This document shows, one piece after another, positions 53,464 through 63,577 of a stretch of DNA of 64,000 nucleotides. Source of the stretch: CAYJBH01 sp964370605 (GTDB taxonomy: Bacteria > Bacillota > Clostridia > Oscillospirales > Ruminococcaceae); assembly GCA_964370605.1 (NCBI GenBank), contig CAYJJX010000012.1, positions 1 through 64,000 on the forward strand, given 5' to 3'. The position numbers and the translations under genes are program-made. Under the pieces are notes generated by a model. The model saw only the letters and a list, made by a program, of their open reading frames with translations. It was not told the DNA's origin and did not search any database. Within the stretch, counting starts at the first letter, position 1. Each line of letters begins with the position of its first letter.

Positions 53464-54987
53464 ATGATGAACAGAGGTTCCGGAGTATTGATGCCGATTT
53501 CCTCACTGCCGGGTGCCCATGGAATCGGCAGTCTCGGCAAAGAGGCATTCGCCTTTGTCGATTTTTTGGAAAAATCGGCGCAAAAATACTGGCAAATCCT
53601 TCCGATCGGCCCAACAGGATATGGCGACAGCCCGTATCAGAGTTTTTCTGCCTTTGCGTTCAATCCTTATTTTATCGACCTTGACCTGCTTTGTGCCGAC
53701 AAACTGCTCAGCGCCAAAGATATCAAAAAATATGATTTTGGCGAGCATGACCTTGTTATCGATTACTATAAACTCTATAAAAGTCGTGACTTGGTGCTGA
53801 AAAAAGCAGTCGGTCGATTTGATAAAAACGACAAAGGGTTTAAAAAGTTTTTAAAGGAAAACGTTTTCTGGATTAATGATTACGCCCTTTTCATGGCGCT
53901 AAAAAAAGAGAACAACGACGTGTCGTTCACCTGTTGGGGTGATGACATTCGATTGCAAAACAAAAAGGCAATGGCCGCCGCAAAAACACGGCTCGCCGGC
54001 GAGATTGAGTTTTACTGTGTCGTGCAGTACCTTTTCTATCGCCAATGGACTGCGCTCAAACGTTATGCCAACAAAAAAGGGATATCTATCATCGGAGACA
54101 TACCTATCTATGTCTCTCCCGACTCGTCGGAACTCTGGGCACAGCCGGAGCTTTTCCAGCTGGACAAAAACCGTATGCCTACCGAGGTTGCCGGCTGTCC
54201 ACCCGACGGGTTTTCTGCCGACGGTCAACTTTGGGGCAATCCGCTCTATGATTGGGATTATCATGCTGCCACCGAGTTTTCTTGGTGGATTATGCGAATA
54301 AAATATGCCTGTGACATCTATGACGTGGTGAGGATCGATCATTTTCGTGGATTTGAGGGTTACTATGCCATTCCCGCAGGTGACGACACCGCCCGCAACG
54401 GACGCTGGAAGATGGGGCCGGGGCTTTCCTTTATCAATGCGGTAAACGATGCCCTTCCACAGGCACCCATCATCGCCGAGGATCTCGGGTTTTTGACAAA
54501 GGGGGTCTATGAGATGCTTCGTTACAGTGGTTATCCCGGCATGAAGGTGTTGCAATTTGCGTTTGATTCAAGGGATGAGAGCGATTACCTGCCGCATAAC
54601 TACCCCAAAAATTGTATCGTCTACACCGGAACGCACGACAACACCACCACCGAAGACTGGAAAACCTCAGCGCCCAAAGAAGACGTCAAATTCTGCAAAA
54701 AGTATCTCGGACTTTCAAAAAAGGACGAAAATTTTACAAGAACTTTCATTCGCTGTGCGATGGCGAGCGTTTCCAATGTCTGCATCACGCCGTTTGCTGA
54801 CTGGATAAACCTTGGGATCGAAGGGCGTATCAACACCCCTTCAACGCTTGGAGGCAACTGGTGCTGGAGGGCCGACAAGGCATCATTCACAAAAGACCTT
54901 TCGGGTGAGATAGCGCAGATGACAAGACTGTATGGCAGAGCCGATCGAAATGCGAAACATAGTCATTCAACTATAAACAAAAAATAG
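53464..54987 (+). CDS. malQ: 4-alpha-glucanotransferase (amylomaltase)
   Basis: A 507-residue GH77 enzyme that transfers maltooligosaccharide units between chains in the cytoplasm. The catalytic Asp is in V-R-I-D-H-F-R-G, the acid/base Glu in I-A-E-D-L-G, and the third Asp in T-H-D-N-T-T. Length is normal. It is followed 65 bp later by glgP, the usual partner for maltodextrin breakdown. ATAGGAGTG precedes a double ATG; the first is taken. Confidence 0.97.
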   Translation: MMNRGSGVLMPISSLPGAHGIGSLGKEAFAFVDFLEKSAQKYWQILPIGPTGYGDSPYQSFSAFAFNPYFIDLDLLCADKLLSAKDIKKYDFGEHDLVIDYYKLYKSRDLVLKKAVGRFDKNDKGFKKFLKENVFWINDYALFMALKKENNDVSFTCWGDDIRLQNKKAMAAAKTRLAGEIEFYCVVQYLFYRQWTALKRYANKKGISIIGDIPIYVSPDSSELWAQPELFQLDKNRMPTEVAGCPPDGFSADGQLWGNPLYDWDYHAATEFSWWIMRIKYACDIYDVVRIDHFRGFEGYYAIPAGDDTARNGRWKMGPGLSFINAVNDALPQAPIIAEDLGFLTKGVYEMLRYSGYPGMKVLQFAFDSRDESDYLPHNYPKNCIVYTGTHDNTTTEDWKTSAPKEDVKFCKKYLGLSKKDENFTRTFIRCAMASVSNVCITPFADWINLGIEGRINTPSTLGGNWCWRADKASFTKDLSGEIAQMTRLYGRADRNAKHSHSTINKK

Positions 54988-55052
54988 CGTTGTGAAGGAA
55001 AACGAATTTAGTTCGCACCAAAGCTTTAAGTTTGAAAGGAATGGTCATAATC

Positions 55053-57299
55053 ATGAAAGAACTGTTGAGAACGCATCTAAAAAAAGAAATCGCAAAATCA
55101 AGCGATCATGAGATATATGTCGCTCTGCTTGAAATCGTCAAAGAGAAGGCGTTGCAAAAACAACACACAAAGCCGCAAAAACGCAAGGCTTATTATGTCT
55201 CGGCTGAGTTTTTGCTCGGAAAACTGCTTTCCAACAACCTGATAAATCTCGGCATCTACGACGAGACAAAACAGCTACTGGAAAAAGAAGGCAAAAGCCT
55301 TACCGCAATCGAGGCTATCGAGCCGGAGCCGTCGCTTGGAAACGGTGGACTGGGACGGCTTGCCGCCTGTTTCCTTGATTCGATGGCGACGCTCGGGCTT
55401 TTTGCCGACGGCATCGGCCTGAATTATCACCTCGGTCTTTTCCGCCAACAATTTGAAAAGCGTGAACAAAAAGAATATCCAAATCCCTGGATTGAAGACA
55501 AGAATTGGCTTTGTGAAACCGATTTTTCCGCCACCGTCAAGTTTCGTGATTTTTCGGTCGAGGCAAAGATGTTTGACATATTGGTGACCGGATATGAAGG
55601 TGCTACCAACCGACTGCACCTGTTTGACATAGTGGGGGTCGATGAGAAGATCGTCAAAAAGGGCATCAATTTTGACAAGACCGATATTGATAAAAACCTG
55701 ACGCTGTTTTTGTATCCCGACGACAGCGACGAGGACGGACACAAACTTCGTATCTATCAGCAGTATTTCATGGTGGCATGCGGTGCAAAACTGATATTGG
55801 AAGAGGCAAAACAGCGTGGCTCAAAACTGACCGATCTGCATGAATATGTTGCAATTCAGATCAATGACACCCACCCAAGCATGATTATTCCGGAGCTGAT
55901 TCGACTTCTTGAAAAGAGTGGGATCGACTTTGATACGGCGGCGGACATTGTCTCACGCACCTGCGCTTACACCAACCATACAATACTCGCCGAAGCACTG
56001 GAAAAATGGCCGATGCGCTATTTTGAAGAGGTGGTGCCGAGTCTTGTCCCCATCATCAAGAAGCTGGATAAGAAAGTCAAGAAGCAGTTTGCCGACGAGC
56101 GTTTGCACATCATCGATTCTTCAAACAGGGTGCACATGGCGCACATGGATATACACTACGGTTACAGCGTAAACGGTGTTGCCGCACTGCATACCGACAT
56201 ACTGAAAGAAAGCGAACTTTCTCATTTTGCCGAAATCTATCCCGAAAAGTTCAACAACAAAACAAACGGAATCACCTTCCGCCGCTGGCTGATGCACTGC
56301 AACCCGAGCCTGACACAGTTCATCGAAAATCGCATCGGTGACGGTTTCAAAAAAGATGCCGCGCTTTTGCGTGGGCTCCTTGATAATGTCGATTCCGGCA
56401 CTCTTTGTGAGATAAACGAGATAAAGCACAGCAACAAAAAAGCCCTTTGTGATTATCTCAAAACAACACAGGGTACAAAACTGAACCCCGATTCAATATT
56501 TGATATACAAATCAAACGTCTGCATGAATACAAACGCCAGCAGATGAACGCTCTCTATATCATTGATAAATACAAAGAAATCAAGGCAGGCAAATTGCCA
56601 AAAAGACCGATCACCTTTATCTTTGGTGCAAAGGCGGCACCGGCATATGAGGCGGCAAAAGACATTATCCATCTGATACTCTGCCTCGGTGAGCTCATCA
56701 AGAGCGACAAGAAGGTGTCAAAACACCTGAGCGTCGTGATGGTGGAAAACTACAACGTCACGGCGGCGGAAAAACTAATACCTGCCTGTGACGTGTCGGA
56801 ACAAATTTCACTCGCCTCCAAAGAGGCAAGCGGTACCGGAAACATGAAGTTCATGTTGAACGGAGCTATTACGCTCGGCACAATGGACGGTGCAAATGTC
56901 GAGATAGCCCAGCTGGTCGGCGATGAGAATATCTATACCTTCGGAAAGGACAGCGACTTTATCATCGAACTGTACGACAGTGCCTGCTATGGCAGTGGCA
57001 AAATCATGGAACAACGCCCCCATGTGCGTGAACTGGTCGAGTTTATCCGCTCCAAAGAACTGCTCGAGATCGGCAACAAAAAAATCTTGAATCGACTGTA
57101 CCAAAACATTGCAACCAAAGACTGGTTTATGGCGCTTATCGACCTTGAGGAATATATCGTTATCAAGGATAAGGTTTTTGCCGACTACGAGAACCGAGAA
57201 GAATGGGCGAAAAAGGCACTGCACAACATCGCAAATGCCGGATTTTTCTCTTCTGATAGGACCATCAAACAATACAACGACGACATCTGGAAGGTGTAG
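55053..57299 (+). CDS. glgP: Glycogen/maltodextrin phosphorylase
   Basis: A 748-residue GT35 enzyme releasing glucose 1-phosphate from alpha-1,4-glucans. The PLP lysine region reads E-A-S-G-T-G-N-M-K-F-M-L-N-G near residue 600, and G-G-L-G-R-L-A-A-C-F is near 95. It is slightly shorter than E. coli GlgP (815). The start ATG 55053 is preceded by AAAGGA with 12-nt spacing; the frame is open to TTG 55032. With MalQ it feeds glucose 1-phosphate to glycolysis. Confidence 0.97.
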   Translation: MKELLRTHLKKEIAKSSDHEIYVALLEIVKEKALQKQHTKPQKRKAYYVSAEFLLGKLLSNNLINLGIYDETKQLLEKEGKSLTAIEAIEPEPSLGNGGLGRLAACFLDSMATLGLFADGIGLNYHLGLFRQQFEKREQKEYPNPWIEDKNWLCETDFSATVKFRDFSVEAKMFDILVTGYEGATNRLHLFDIVGVDEKIVKKGINFDKTDIDKNLTLFLYPDDSDEDGHKLRIYQQYFMVACGAKLILEEAKQRGSKLTDLHEYVAIQINDTHPSMIIPELIRLLEKSGIDFDTAADIVSRTCAYTNHTILAEALEKWPMRYFEEVVPSLVPIIKKLDKKVKKQFADERLHIIDSSNRVHMAHMDIHYGYSVNGVAALHTDILKESELSHFAEIYPEKFNNKTNGITFRRWLMHCNPSLTQFIENRIGDGFKKDAALLRGLLDNVDSGTLCEINEIKHSNKKALCDYLKTTQGTKLNPDSIFDIQIKRLHEYKRQQMNALYIIDKYKEIKAGKLPKRPITFIFGAKAAPAYEAAKDIIHLILCLGELIKSDKKVSKHLSVVMVENYNVTAAEKLIPACDVSEQISLASKEASGTGNMKFMLNGAITLGTMDGANVEIAQLVGDENIYTFGKDSDFIIELYDSACYGSGKIMEQRPHVRELVEFIRSKELLEIGNKKILNRLYQNIATKDWFMALIDLEEYIVIKDKVFADYENREEWAKKALHNIANAGFFSSDRTIKQYNDDIWKV

Positions 57300-57337
57300 A
57301 CTTCATCCGCCCACATTTAGTAATATAATCTTAACGC

Positions 57338-57379
57338 AAAGACCGAGCAGTCACCATAAGCGGTGACTGCTCGGTCTTT
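57338..57379. terminator. Bidirectional terminator
   Basis: A perfect 18-bp stem with a 6-nt loop between converging glgP and the HtrA gene; arms end AAA/TTT. Confidence 0.92.
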
Positions 57380-57420
57380 ATCGGTATTTTGCAAAATGAT
57401 CATGGATTGGGGGTTATATT

Positions 57421-58701
57421 TTAGAAGCCGAATTCAAATCTCGGTGCCTCTTGCTCCACCTGTGTGACCTCTTCAGCCTTATCTTCGTAGAGCACGATGC
57501 TCAAAACATATTGCTCGTCGCCACGCTGTACCACCATTTCAAGTGTTTCGTTTGCTTCGCTTGCCTCCAGCACGTCCAGCACGTCTTGATTTTCTTCAAT
57601 CGTCACACCGTCAAATTCCACGATGCGGTCACCGACCGCAACACCTGCGATGTGGGCATTGCCGCCCTGTGTCAGCGATTGAACATATACACCAAGCTCC
57701 TCAACACGGTACATCATGGCGAGTGACTCGTCGTTCAGTTCCAGCAGTGATACACCCAGTGAGAAACGACCTTGCACATAACCAACGTCAATGATGTCGG
57801 ACACGACATCGACGGCAATGTCGATAGGTATTGCAAATCCGATACCCTCGATGTCCACTCCGGACGATTTGGCGTTGACTATCGCTATCAATTCACCGTT
57901 TTCATTGAATAATCCGCCGCCCGAGTTGCCGGGATTTATCGCCGCATTTGTCTGTAATAGTGTCATCGTCTCACCCTCGATGGTAACTTCGCGAGAGAGT
58001 GAGCTGATGATGCCGTCTGAGACGGTACCGCCGAGTTGTCCGAGTGGATTTCCGATGGCAAGCACATAGTCACCGATGGTAAGATCGGCAGAACTACCGA
58101 TGGTTGCGGCGGTAAGTCCTTTTGCATCGACCTTCAGTACCGCGAGATCGGTCTCGGCATCAGAACCGACAAGCGATGCGTCGTATGTTGCGCCGTCGAC
58201 AGTTTTTACCGTGATTTTTGAAGCACCGTCGATTACATGGTGGTTTGTGACAATGTATCCGTCAGCCGAAATGATGACGCCACTACCGGCACCCTCCGAT
58301 ACATAGGATTGGGTAAATTGGCTGTATGCCACCATTTCGGTCGTGATCTCGACAACGGAAGGTTGCGCCATGCTTACTATTTCCGAGACCGACATTTCTA
58401 GGTTTTGATTTGGTGTGGTGCTCATATTCAAAAGATCGTTCGCACTCTCCGGCTCGCTTGATATTGTAATACTTTCACCGTCCGATGCAATATTTGAGTA
58501 TAGTAGGCTACCGCCGAACCCGCTTGCGGTTCCAACCACGGCTACCGCCAACAACAAACTCACACCCTGGGCGATCTTCTTTTTTGTGTCTCGCTTCTTC
58601 GGCTCGCTTGGTGGCTCGATCGGACGATACTGTGCCTCTACCGAAGGTTGCTGTGCTGTGTTTTGGTTTTGATGATCATTACCATATTCGTTGTAGTTCA
58701 T
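57421..58701 (-). CDS. HtrA/DegP-family serine protease
   Basis: A 426-residue membrane-anchored quality-control protease. A hydrophilic N-terminus and one helix at about 44-66 place the protease outside. Trypsin-like domain with triad H155 (N-H-H-V), D185 (E-T-D-L-A) and S260 (G-N-S-G-G); one PDZ domain at about 320-400 (V-G-D-R-I-V-E-F-D). It degrades or refolds misfolded exported proteins. It stands alone, convergent with glgP and divergent from the efflux operon. Confidence 0.95.
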   Translation of the reverse strand: MNYNEYGNDHQNQNTAQQPSVEAQYRPIEPPSEPKKRDTKKKIAQGVSLLLAVAVVGTASGFGGSLLYSNIASDGESITISSEPESANDLLNMSTTPNQNLEMSVSEIVSMAQPSVVEITTEMVAYSQFTQSYVSEGAGSGVIISADGYIVTNHHVIDGASKITVKTVDGATYDASLVGSDAETDLAVLKVDAKGLTAATIGSSADLTIGDYVLAIGNPLGQLGGTVSDGIISSLSREVTIEGETMTLLQTNAAINPGNSGGGLFNENGELIAIVNAKSSGVDIEGIGFAIPIDIAVDVVSDIIDVGYVQGRFSLGVSLLELNDESLAMMYRVEELGVYVQSLTQGGNAHIAGVAVGDRIVEFDGVTIEENQDVLDVLEASEANETLEMVVQRGDEQYVLSIVLYEDKAEEVTQVEQEAPRFEFGF

Positions 58702-58933
58702 AATATTACTCCTTTTTTAGTAGGTTAAAATTTCAAACAATCTCTTTGTTTGATTGTAGTCTACACCTTGAACCTTAAACGAACTTAAAATGAAAAACTT
58801 TTTTTAGCCCTGCTTTTATGAAAAATTCGACAATGTAGTGATTTCAATTTCAAGTACATATTTTGCACACAGTTTTTTTTTATTATTTTAAACAGATTGT
58901 ATTATGTATATATTGAAAGGAATCGGTTTTTAT

Positions 58934-60589
58934 ATGTCAAAGGTTGGTAAATTCATAAAAAAACGTCGAGCACTTATAATTGTGCTTATTGTATTAATAA
59001 TAATTGGGGCAGTGATCTTTAATATTGTATCGTCTGCACAGCAGGCGATGGGAGCAATATTTTCGGCACCTTCAATCACCACACTGGTGCGGCAAGACAT
59101 TGAAAATGTAATTGTGGCAAGCGGGCAGACCTCTTCCACCGACGCGCGCTCTGTCACGGTGAGCGGAACCTCTTCCACCCCAAATGCAACCGCTACCGAA
59201 ATCGTATCTCTTGAGATTAAGGTGGGCGACACCGTCAGCGAGGGTCAGATCATCGCAACACTTGATGATGAAGCGATACAGGAAAACATCGAGGCTGCAC
59301 AGGAAAGCTATGATAATAACAGAATCGACATTTCGGCAAGTGATGCCCTTACCGACCATGATCTTGAGCAGTCACAAAATACCGTCGATGAAGCGGCCGC
59401 AAAGTATACAGAAGACAAGGACAAATACAACGCCGACCTCGCCGTGCTGAATAACGCAATTGCGGCACAAAACAACATCATCACACAGGCAAACAGCACG
59501 ACAAAAACACAGATTGACCAGCTCATCACGACAAGCACAGTGCTTGCCGCAATCCCGATCACCGACGAGACACAGCTGAACACGGCATATGCCACCATTG
59601 TCGACCCAAATGTGCCTGCCGATGCAAACGAGCAGGAGATTGTCGATGTGTATAACGATATTCAAACTTTGCGCAGCACCCTGTCGCAGACCGTCGCCAC
59701 CGCAAACGGCGAGATAGCGACCTTTCAAGTTCAAATGGACAATCTGACGCAAACCTATTCCTCTCAAGAGACGGCAAACCTTAAATCTCTTGAAAATGCA
59801 CAATCATCACTAGACCGACAACTGTTGCAGATAAATTCCACCGACATAAAAAATCAACGCACGTTGGAAGACCTGTATGACGGGATAATCACGGCACAAG
59901 AGGGTCTGGAAGATACATATCTGCGCTCTCCCATCGATGGAGTGGTCACACAGCTCAACTTCGATGTCGGAGACACTCTCAGCGGGGCGCTTTGTGAGAT
60001 TCAAGACCTCAACTCGATGGAAATTATTACAACTGTGCCGAGCTTCGATGCCGTCAAGCTGAAAGAAGGTATGGCGAGCATAATCACGACCGATTCCACC
60101 GGAACGGTTGAATTTGGCGGCACAATAACCGCGATATCTCCCATCGCAGTGGATGCCACCGGCAGTTTCAGCGTAACGGTGTCGATCGATGAAAGTCACG
60201 AAGATCTGCGTGCCGGCGTTCCGGCACAGGTCAAGTTTATGATAGAATCCTCAAGCGATGTCTATGCAGTTCCGATCGACGCTGTGATGGAGATAGACGG
60301 CGAACAGTTTGTATATGTATATGACACCATGCCGACAACAGAGCAAATTGCACTTGGCGAAGAGGATGGACGTCGTATGATCAAGGTTGCGACCGGACTC
60401 GAGTCTGATTATCTCGTCGAGATTATCTCGGCAGAGTTGGTTGACGGCATGTTGGTGTTGGACGATCCGCAAGGTTTCAACGTTTCAACGGCAATGACCA
60501 TGGTCGATGGAGCATTTGCTTTGCCGGGCGGCGGTGGCAATGCAGGCGGCGGACCTACAGGCGGCGGCGCTGGCGGCGGAGGACGATAA
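58934..60589 (+). CDS. Efflux adaptor (HlyD/MacA/YknX-like)
   Basis: A 551-residue membrane fusion protein. One N-terminal helix at about 13-33, split lipoyl half-motifs near 75-110 and 335-360, a coiled-coil hairpin between (about 130-330), then a beta-barrel domain, ending in a Gly-rich 25-residue tail. ATG 58934 is used, with AAAGGA 15 nt upstream; the frame extends to 58904. It starts a three-gene operon with an ATPase and permease and resembles YknXYZ of Bacillus. Confidence 0.9.
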   Translation: MSKVGKFIKKRRALIIVLIVLIIIGAVIFNIVSSAQQAMGAIFSAPSITTLVRQDIENVIVASGQTSSTDARSVTVSGTSSTPNATATEIVSLEIKVGDTVSEGQIIATLDDEAIQENIEAAQESYDNNRIDISASDALTDHDLEQSQNTVDEAAAKYTEDKDKYNADLAVLNNAIAAQNNIITQANSTTKTQIDQLITTSTVLAAIPITDETQLNTAYATIVDPNVPADANEQEIVDVYNDIQTLRSTLSQTVATANGEIATFQVQMDNLTQTYSSQETANLKSLENAQSSLDRQLLQINSTDIKNQRTLEDLYDGIITAQEGLEDTYLRSPIDGVVTQLNFDVGDTLSGALCEIQDLNSMEIITTVPSFDAVKLKEGMASIITTDSTGTVEFGGTITAISPIAVDATGSFSVTVSIDESHEDLRAGVPAQVKFMIESSSDVYAVPIDAVMEIDGEQFVYVYDTMPTTEQIALGEEDGRRMIKVATGLESDYLVEIISAELVDGMLVLDDPQGFNVSTAMTMVDGAFALPGGGGNAGGGPTGGGAGGGGR

Positions 60590-60591
60590 CC

Positions 60592-61302
60592 ATGCCGAGC
60601 GAAGTAATAAAGATAAAAGGTGTATACAAACGCTATTTCGAGGGGCAGGAGAATGAGCTCTGCGCCCTCGACGATGTTTCACTCTCGATAGAAAAGGGAA
60701 GCTTTGTAGCCATCATTGGAGCATCGGGAAGCGGAAAATCTACGCTGATGAACATAATTGGTGCACTGGATCGCCCGTCAGAGGGAGAGTACCTCCTCGA
60801 CGAGGTGGACATTATGACGACCGAGGACAGTGACCTTTCCGGAATCAGAAACAAAAAGATCGGTTTTATTTTTCAGAATTTCAACCTTATTCCGAGAATT
60901 AACGCACAACGAAATGTCGAACTTCCGATGCTCTATGCAGGACTCGGAAAAAAAGAACGAAGCCAAAAGAGTGCCGAATTGCTTGAAACGGTCGGCATGT
61001 ACGATCGCCGACATCACAAGCCGAATGAGCTTTCGGGTGGTCAAAAACAAAGGGTTGCTATCGCAAGAGCGATGGCTAACGATCCGGCAATATTACTTGC
61101 AGACGAGCCGACCGGTGCACTGGACAGCAAAACGGGCCGACTGGTCATGGATATATTTCACGATCTCCACCAAAAACAGGGCAAGACGATTATCCTCATC
61201 ACCCACTCGCCGGAACTCGCAGAGGAAACAGGGCGAATAGTGACACTGGTAGATGGAAAAATAGTGAGTGATCGACCGGGAAGTGGACGAGGTGCCGTAT
61301 GA
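60592..61302 (+). CDS. ABC transporter ATP-binding protein (MacB/YknY-like)
   Basis: A 236-residue ATPase with Walker A (G-A-S-G-S-G-K-S-T), signature L-S-G-G-Q-K-Q-R, and Walker B (I-L-L-A-D-E-P-T-G). It belongs to the LolD/MacB branch that powers FtsX-type permeases. It starts 2 bp after the adaptor stop and overlaps the permease by 4 bp. Confidence 0.96.
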   Translation: MPSEVIKIKGVYKRYFEGQENELCALDDVSLSIEKGSFVAIIGASGSGKSTLMNIIGALDRPSEGEYLLDEVDIMTTEDSDLSGIRNKKIGFIFQNFNLIPRINAQRNVELPMLYAGLGKKERSQKSAELLETVGMYDRRHHKPNELSGGQKQRVAIARAMANDPAILLADEPTGALDSKTGRLVMDIFHDLHQKQGKTIILITHSPELAEETGRIVTLVDGKIVSDRPGSGRGAV

Positions 61303-62567
61303 GTATAAAAGAAAACATTGCACTCGCCTTCGGTTCACTGATGAGCAACAAGATGCGTGCCCTGCTGACCATGCTCGGCATCATCATCGGCATCGGTTCG
61401 GTCATAACCATATTCACCATCGGCGATTCGCTCAACGGCTATATTGCAGATGAAATGTCGGCTATGGGCGCCAACAATGTCAGCCTATATATCACAAATC
61501 GTGTCGATGAATTTGCGACCGGACCACAGATGATGAGACAGCCGGACGAAGAGGATCTTCTGAGCGAGGAGATGCTTGACGAGATCAACGTGCAATTCTC
61601 GCAAGAGATTGAAGCCATCGGCGTGACGGTCGGGGTTGGTAGCGGCACCGCTGCGATAGGCGAAAACTATGCAAACTTTAATCTTCAAGGCGTAAGTGCC
61701 GACGAGGCATTGATCAGCAATCTCACCATGCTGAACGGCAGATTTCTTTTGCAACGAGAGATTGAAGACAAGAAACACGTGGTGGTGGTATCAGACAGTT
61801 TTGTCGCAAATTACGGCTTAGCCGGCGACCCGATAGGTCAGCAGATCATGCTGGAAGGACAGAACGGTTCCGCCGCACTTTTCACGGTGGTGGGCGTGTA
61901 TGAATATGAGCAAAGCCTTTTCTCGTTCGGTGGCTCTGCCAATGAACAGGATGTCGAGACAACCGCATATATACCCTATACCACAGCCCAACTCCTCAGC
62001 GGAGCCGCAGACGGGCATCAATCGGTTACAATACTAACCTCTGCCGGTACCGACAGCACTGCATTTGCGACAGAGGTTTCAAACTATCTCAACAACCGAC
62101 AATATTCAAACAACGAAGACTATGAAGTCGACTCCTTTGCCATGGACAGCATGATCGAGTCGATGACCAGCATGCTTTCCACACTTCAACTCGCAATTTC
62201 CGGAGTTGCCGCCATCTCGCTTTTGGTGGGTGGAGTCGGTGTCATGAACATCATGCTCGTCTCCATCACAGAGCGTACAAAAGAGATCGGCACTCGAAAG
62301 GCGCTCGGAGCGACAAACTTCTCGATCAGAATGCAGTTCATCACCGAAAGTTCGGTCATTTGTATCGTCGGAGGTATTATCGGTATTCTTTTCGGAATTG
62401 GGCTCGGCAGTCTCACCTCTTCACTGCTTGGCTTTCCCGCCGCACCAAACATCATGGGCATTTTCATAGCGGTTGGATTCTCCTTTGCAATCGGAGTATT
62501 CTTCGGCTACTACCCTGCAAATAAAGCGGCAAAACTTGATCCGATCGAAGCATTGAGGTACGAATAA
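61299..62567 (+). CDS. ABC transporter permease (MacB/YknZ-like, FtsX domain)
   Basis: A 422-residue permease with a first helix at about 20-45, a large extracytoplasmic MacB_PCD domain (about 50-285) and three C-terminal helices. The cytoplasmic loop I-T-E-R-T-K-E-I-G-T-R-K-A-L-G-A is diagnostic of the family. With the preceding genes it should export a peptide, lipid or antimicrobial. Confidence 0.95.
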   Translation: MSIKENIALAFGSLMSNKMRALLTMLGIIIGIGSVITIFTIGDSLNGYIADEMSAMGANNVSLYITNRVDEFATGPQMMRQPDEEDLLSEEMLDEINVQFSQEIEAIGVTVGVGSGTAAIGENYANFNLQGVSADEALISNLTMLNGRFLLQREIEDKKHVVVVSDSFVANYGLAGDPIGQQIMLEGQNGSAALFTVVGVYEYEQSLFSFGGSANEQDVETTAYIPYTTAQLLSGAADGHQSVTILTSAGTDSTAFATEVSNYLNNRQYSNNEDYEVDSFAMDSMIESMTSMLSTLQLAISGVAAISLLVGGVGVMNIMLVSITERTKEIGTRKALGATNFSIRMQFITESSVICIVGGIIGILFGIGLGSLTSSLLGFPAAPNIMGIFIAVGFSFAIGVFFGYYPANKAAKLDPIEALRYE

Positions 62568-62581
62568 AATAATGCGAATAA

Positions 62582-62624
62582 AAAAAGTGAGCGATGAACA
62601 ACAGTTCAGCGCTTACTTTTTTAT
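62582..62624 (+). terminator. Terminator of efflux operon
   Basis: AAAAAGTGAGCG with CGCTTACTTTTT (12 bp, one G-U) and a T-run, 15 bp after the permease stop. Confidence 0.9.
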
Positions 62625-62788
62625 TGAATAATCTATTTTTTGAAAATGTAAATTTTAGCAATCGCACCCACCCAAAGCCGCAAAAAGGATTAAGGGAAAG
62701 AATTGACGCTAAAAGCCGCGTTTACAAGGCTTAGGCAATTCCCGACCACCTATTTGCGAAAAAGAAAGAATGTCGTAACGGTATGAGA

Positions 62789-62816
62789 AAACCCCGCCCT
62801 ACCGGACGGGATTTTT
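62789..62816. terminator. Short GC-rich terminator
   Basis: CCCGCCC/GGACGGG stem (7 bp, one imperfect pair) with a 4-nt loop; followed by ATTTTTG on plus and TTTTC on minus. Possible end of the GNAT transcript. Confidence 0.55.
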
Positions 62817-63017
62817 GAATATAGCGTAGTCCATTCTGACGCTTTTATGGTGGTGTTTGTAGGGACACCCGCTCTGCTCTGTCCGCTTAATTAGCAGGTG
62901 TCTTTTTGCTTAAACACCACTTTTGTTTGACCGCACTTGCTAAAGCTATGAGCACAATATATTTGTATTTATGTTCTCTTTTAGCGGAGCTATATATAAT
63001 AATTTGCAAGTGCCTTT

Positions 63018-63542
63018 TTATTTTTGCTCCACCATCAGCTCATACGCCACTCTCGGCGAGCCGTCGAGCAGAGAAATCGCTCCTTTATCGACAAAGCCGT
63101 TCTTTTCGAGCATCCTCCTCATGGAACTGTTATGTTCATGGGTATCACAAAAAAGTGCCAAAATGCCCGCCTTGCGACATTCGGCAGTACAAAAGCTTAC
63201 AATATCGCCTCCCACTCCGAGTCCTTTGCAGTTGGGAAGCACCGCAACACGGTGCAACGAACAATATTCTGACACATCGGTATAAACGCCGCTTTGGTCG
63301 TACGCCTCGTCTCTCTCTTTTGTAAAAACAAAGGTCGCGACCGGGTCGGAATCATGAAACATAATAAAACAATCGCCGAGCTCTATGTCCTGCCGTATTA
63401 TATCGCGGTTCGGATAATCATTCTGCCACTGATCAACCCCTGCATCGGCAAGAGACTTTTTTCCGGTGAGAAGGATACCAAAAACGGTCTCGACATGGTC
63501 GAGCGTAGCCTTCCGTATGCTTTTTTCGATGTCTGATAACAA
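63018..63542 (-). CDS. GNAT-family N-acetyltransferase
   Basis: A 174-residue cytoplasmic acetyltransferase. The acetyl-CoA loop is V-A-V-L-P-N-C-K-G-L-G-V-G-G near 105-118, and a C-terminal hydrophobic beta motif follows. The start is taken as TTG 63542, with AAAGGGAG 7 nt upstream; the frame extends into the preceding gene to 63605 but that part overlaps its stop. Substrate unknown. It is downstream of the peptide-binding protein gene by 35 bp. Confidence 0.82.
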   Translation of the reverse strand: MLSDIEKSIRKATLDHVETVFGILLTGKKSLADAGVDQWQNDYPNRDIIRQDIELGDCFIMFHDSDPVATFVFTKERDEAYDQSGVYTDVSEYCSLHRVAVLPNCKGLGVGGDIVSFCTAECRKAGILALFCDTHEHNSSMRRMLEKNGFVDKGAISLLDGSPRVAYELMVEQK

Positions 63543-63577
63543 ACTATAAACTCCCTTTTTTTCGTTCAGTTCCGATC

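Larger units (their letters stand above)
62568..63017. other. Intergenic region with several hairpins
   Basis: No gene. Holds the efflux operon terminator (62582-62624), a 7-bp CCCGCCC/GGACGGG hairpin with T-runs on both strands (62789-62816) that may end the GNAT transcript, and an isolated terminator-like element at 62852-62907. Confidence 0.5.
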
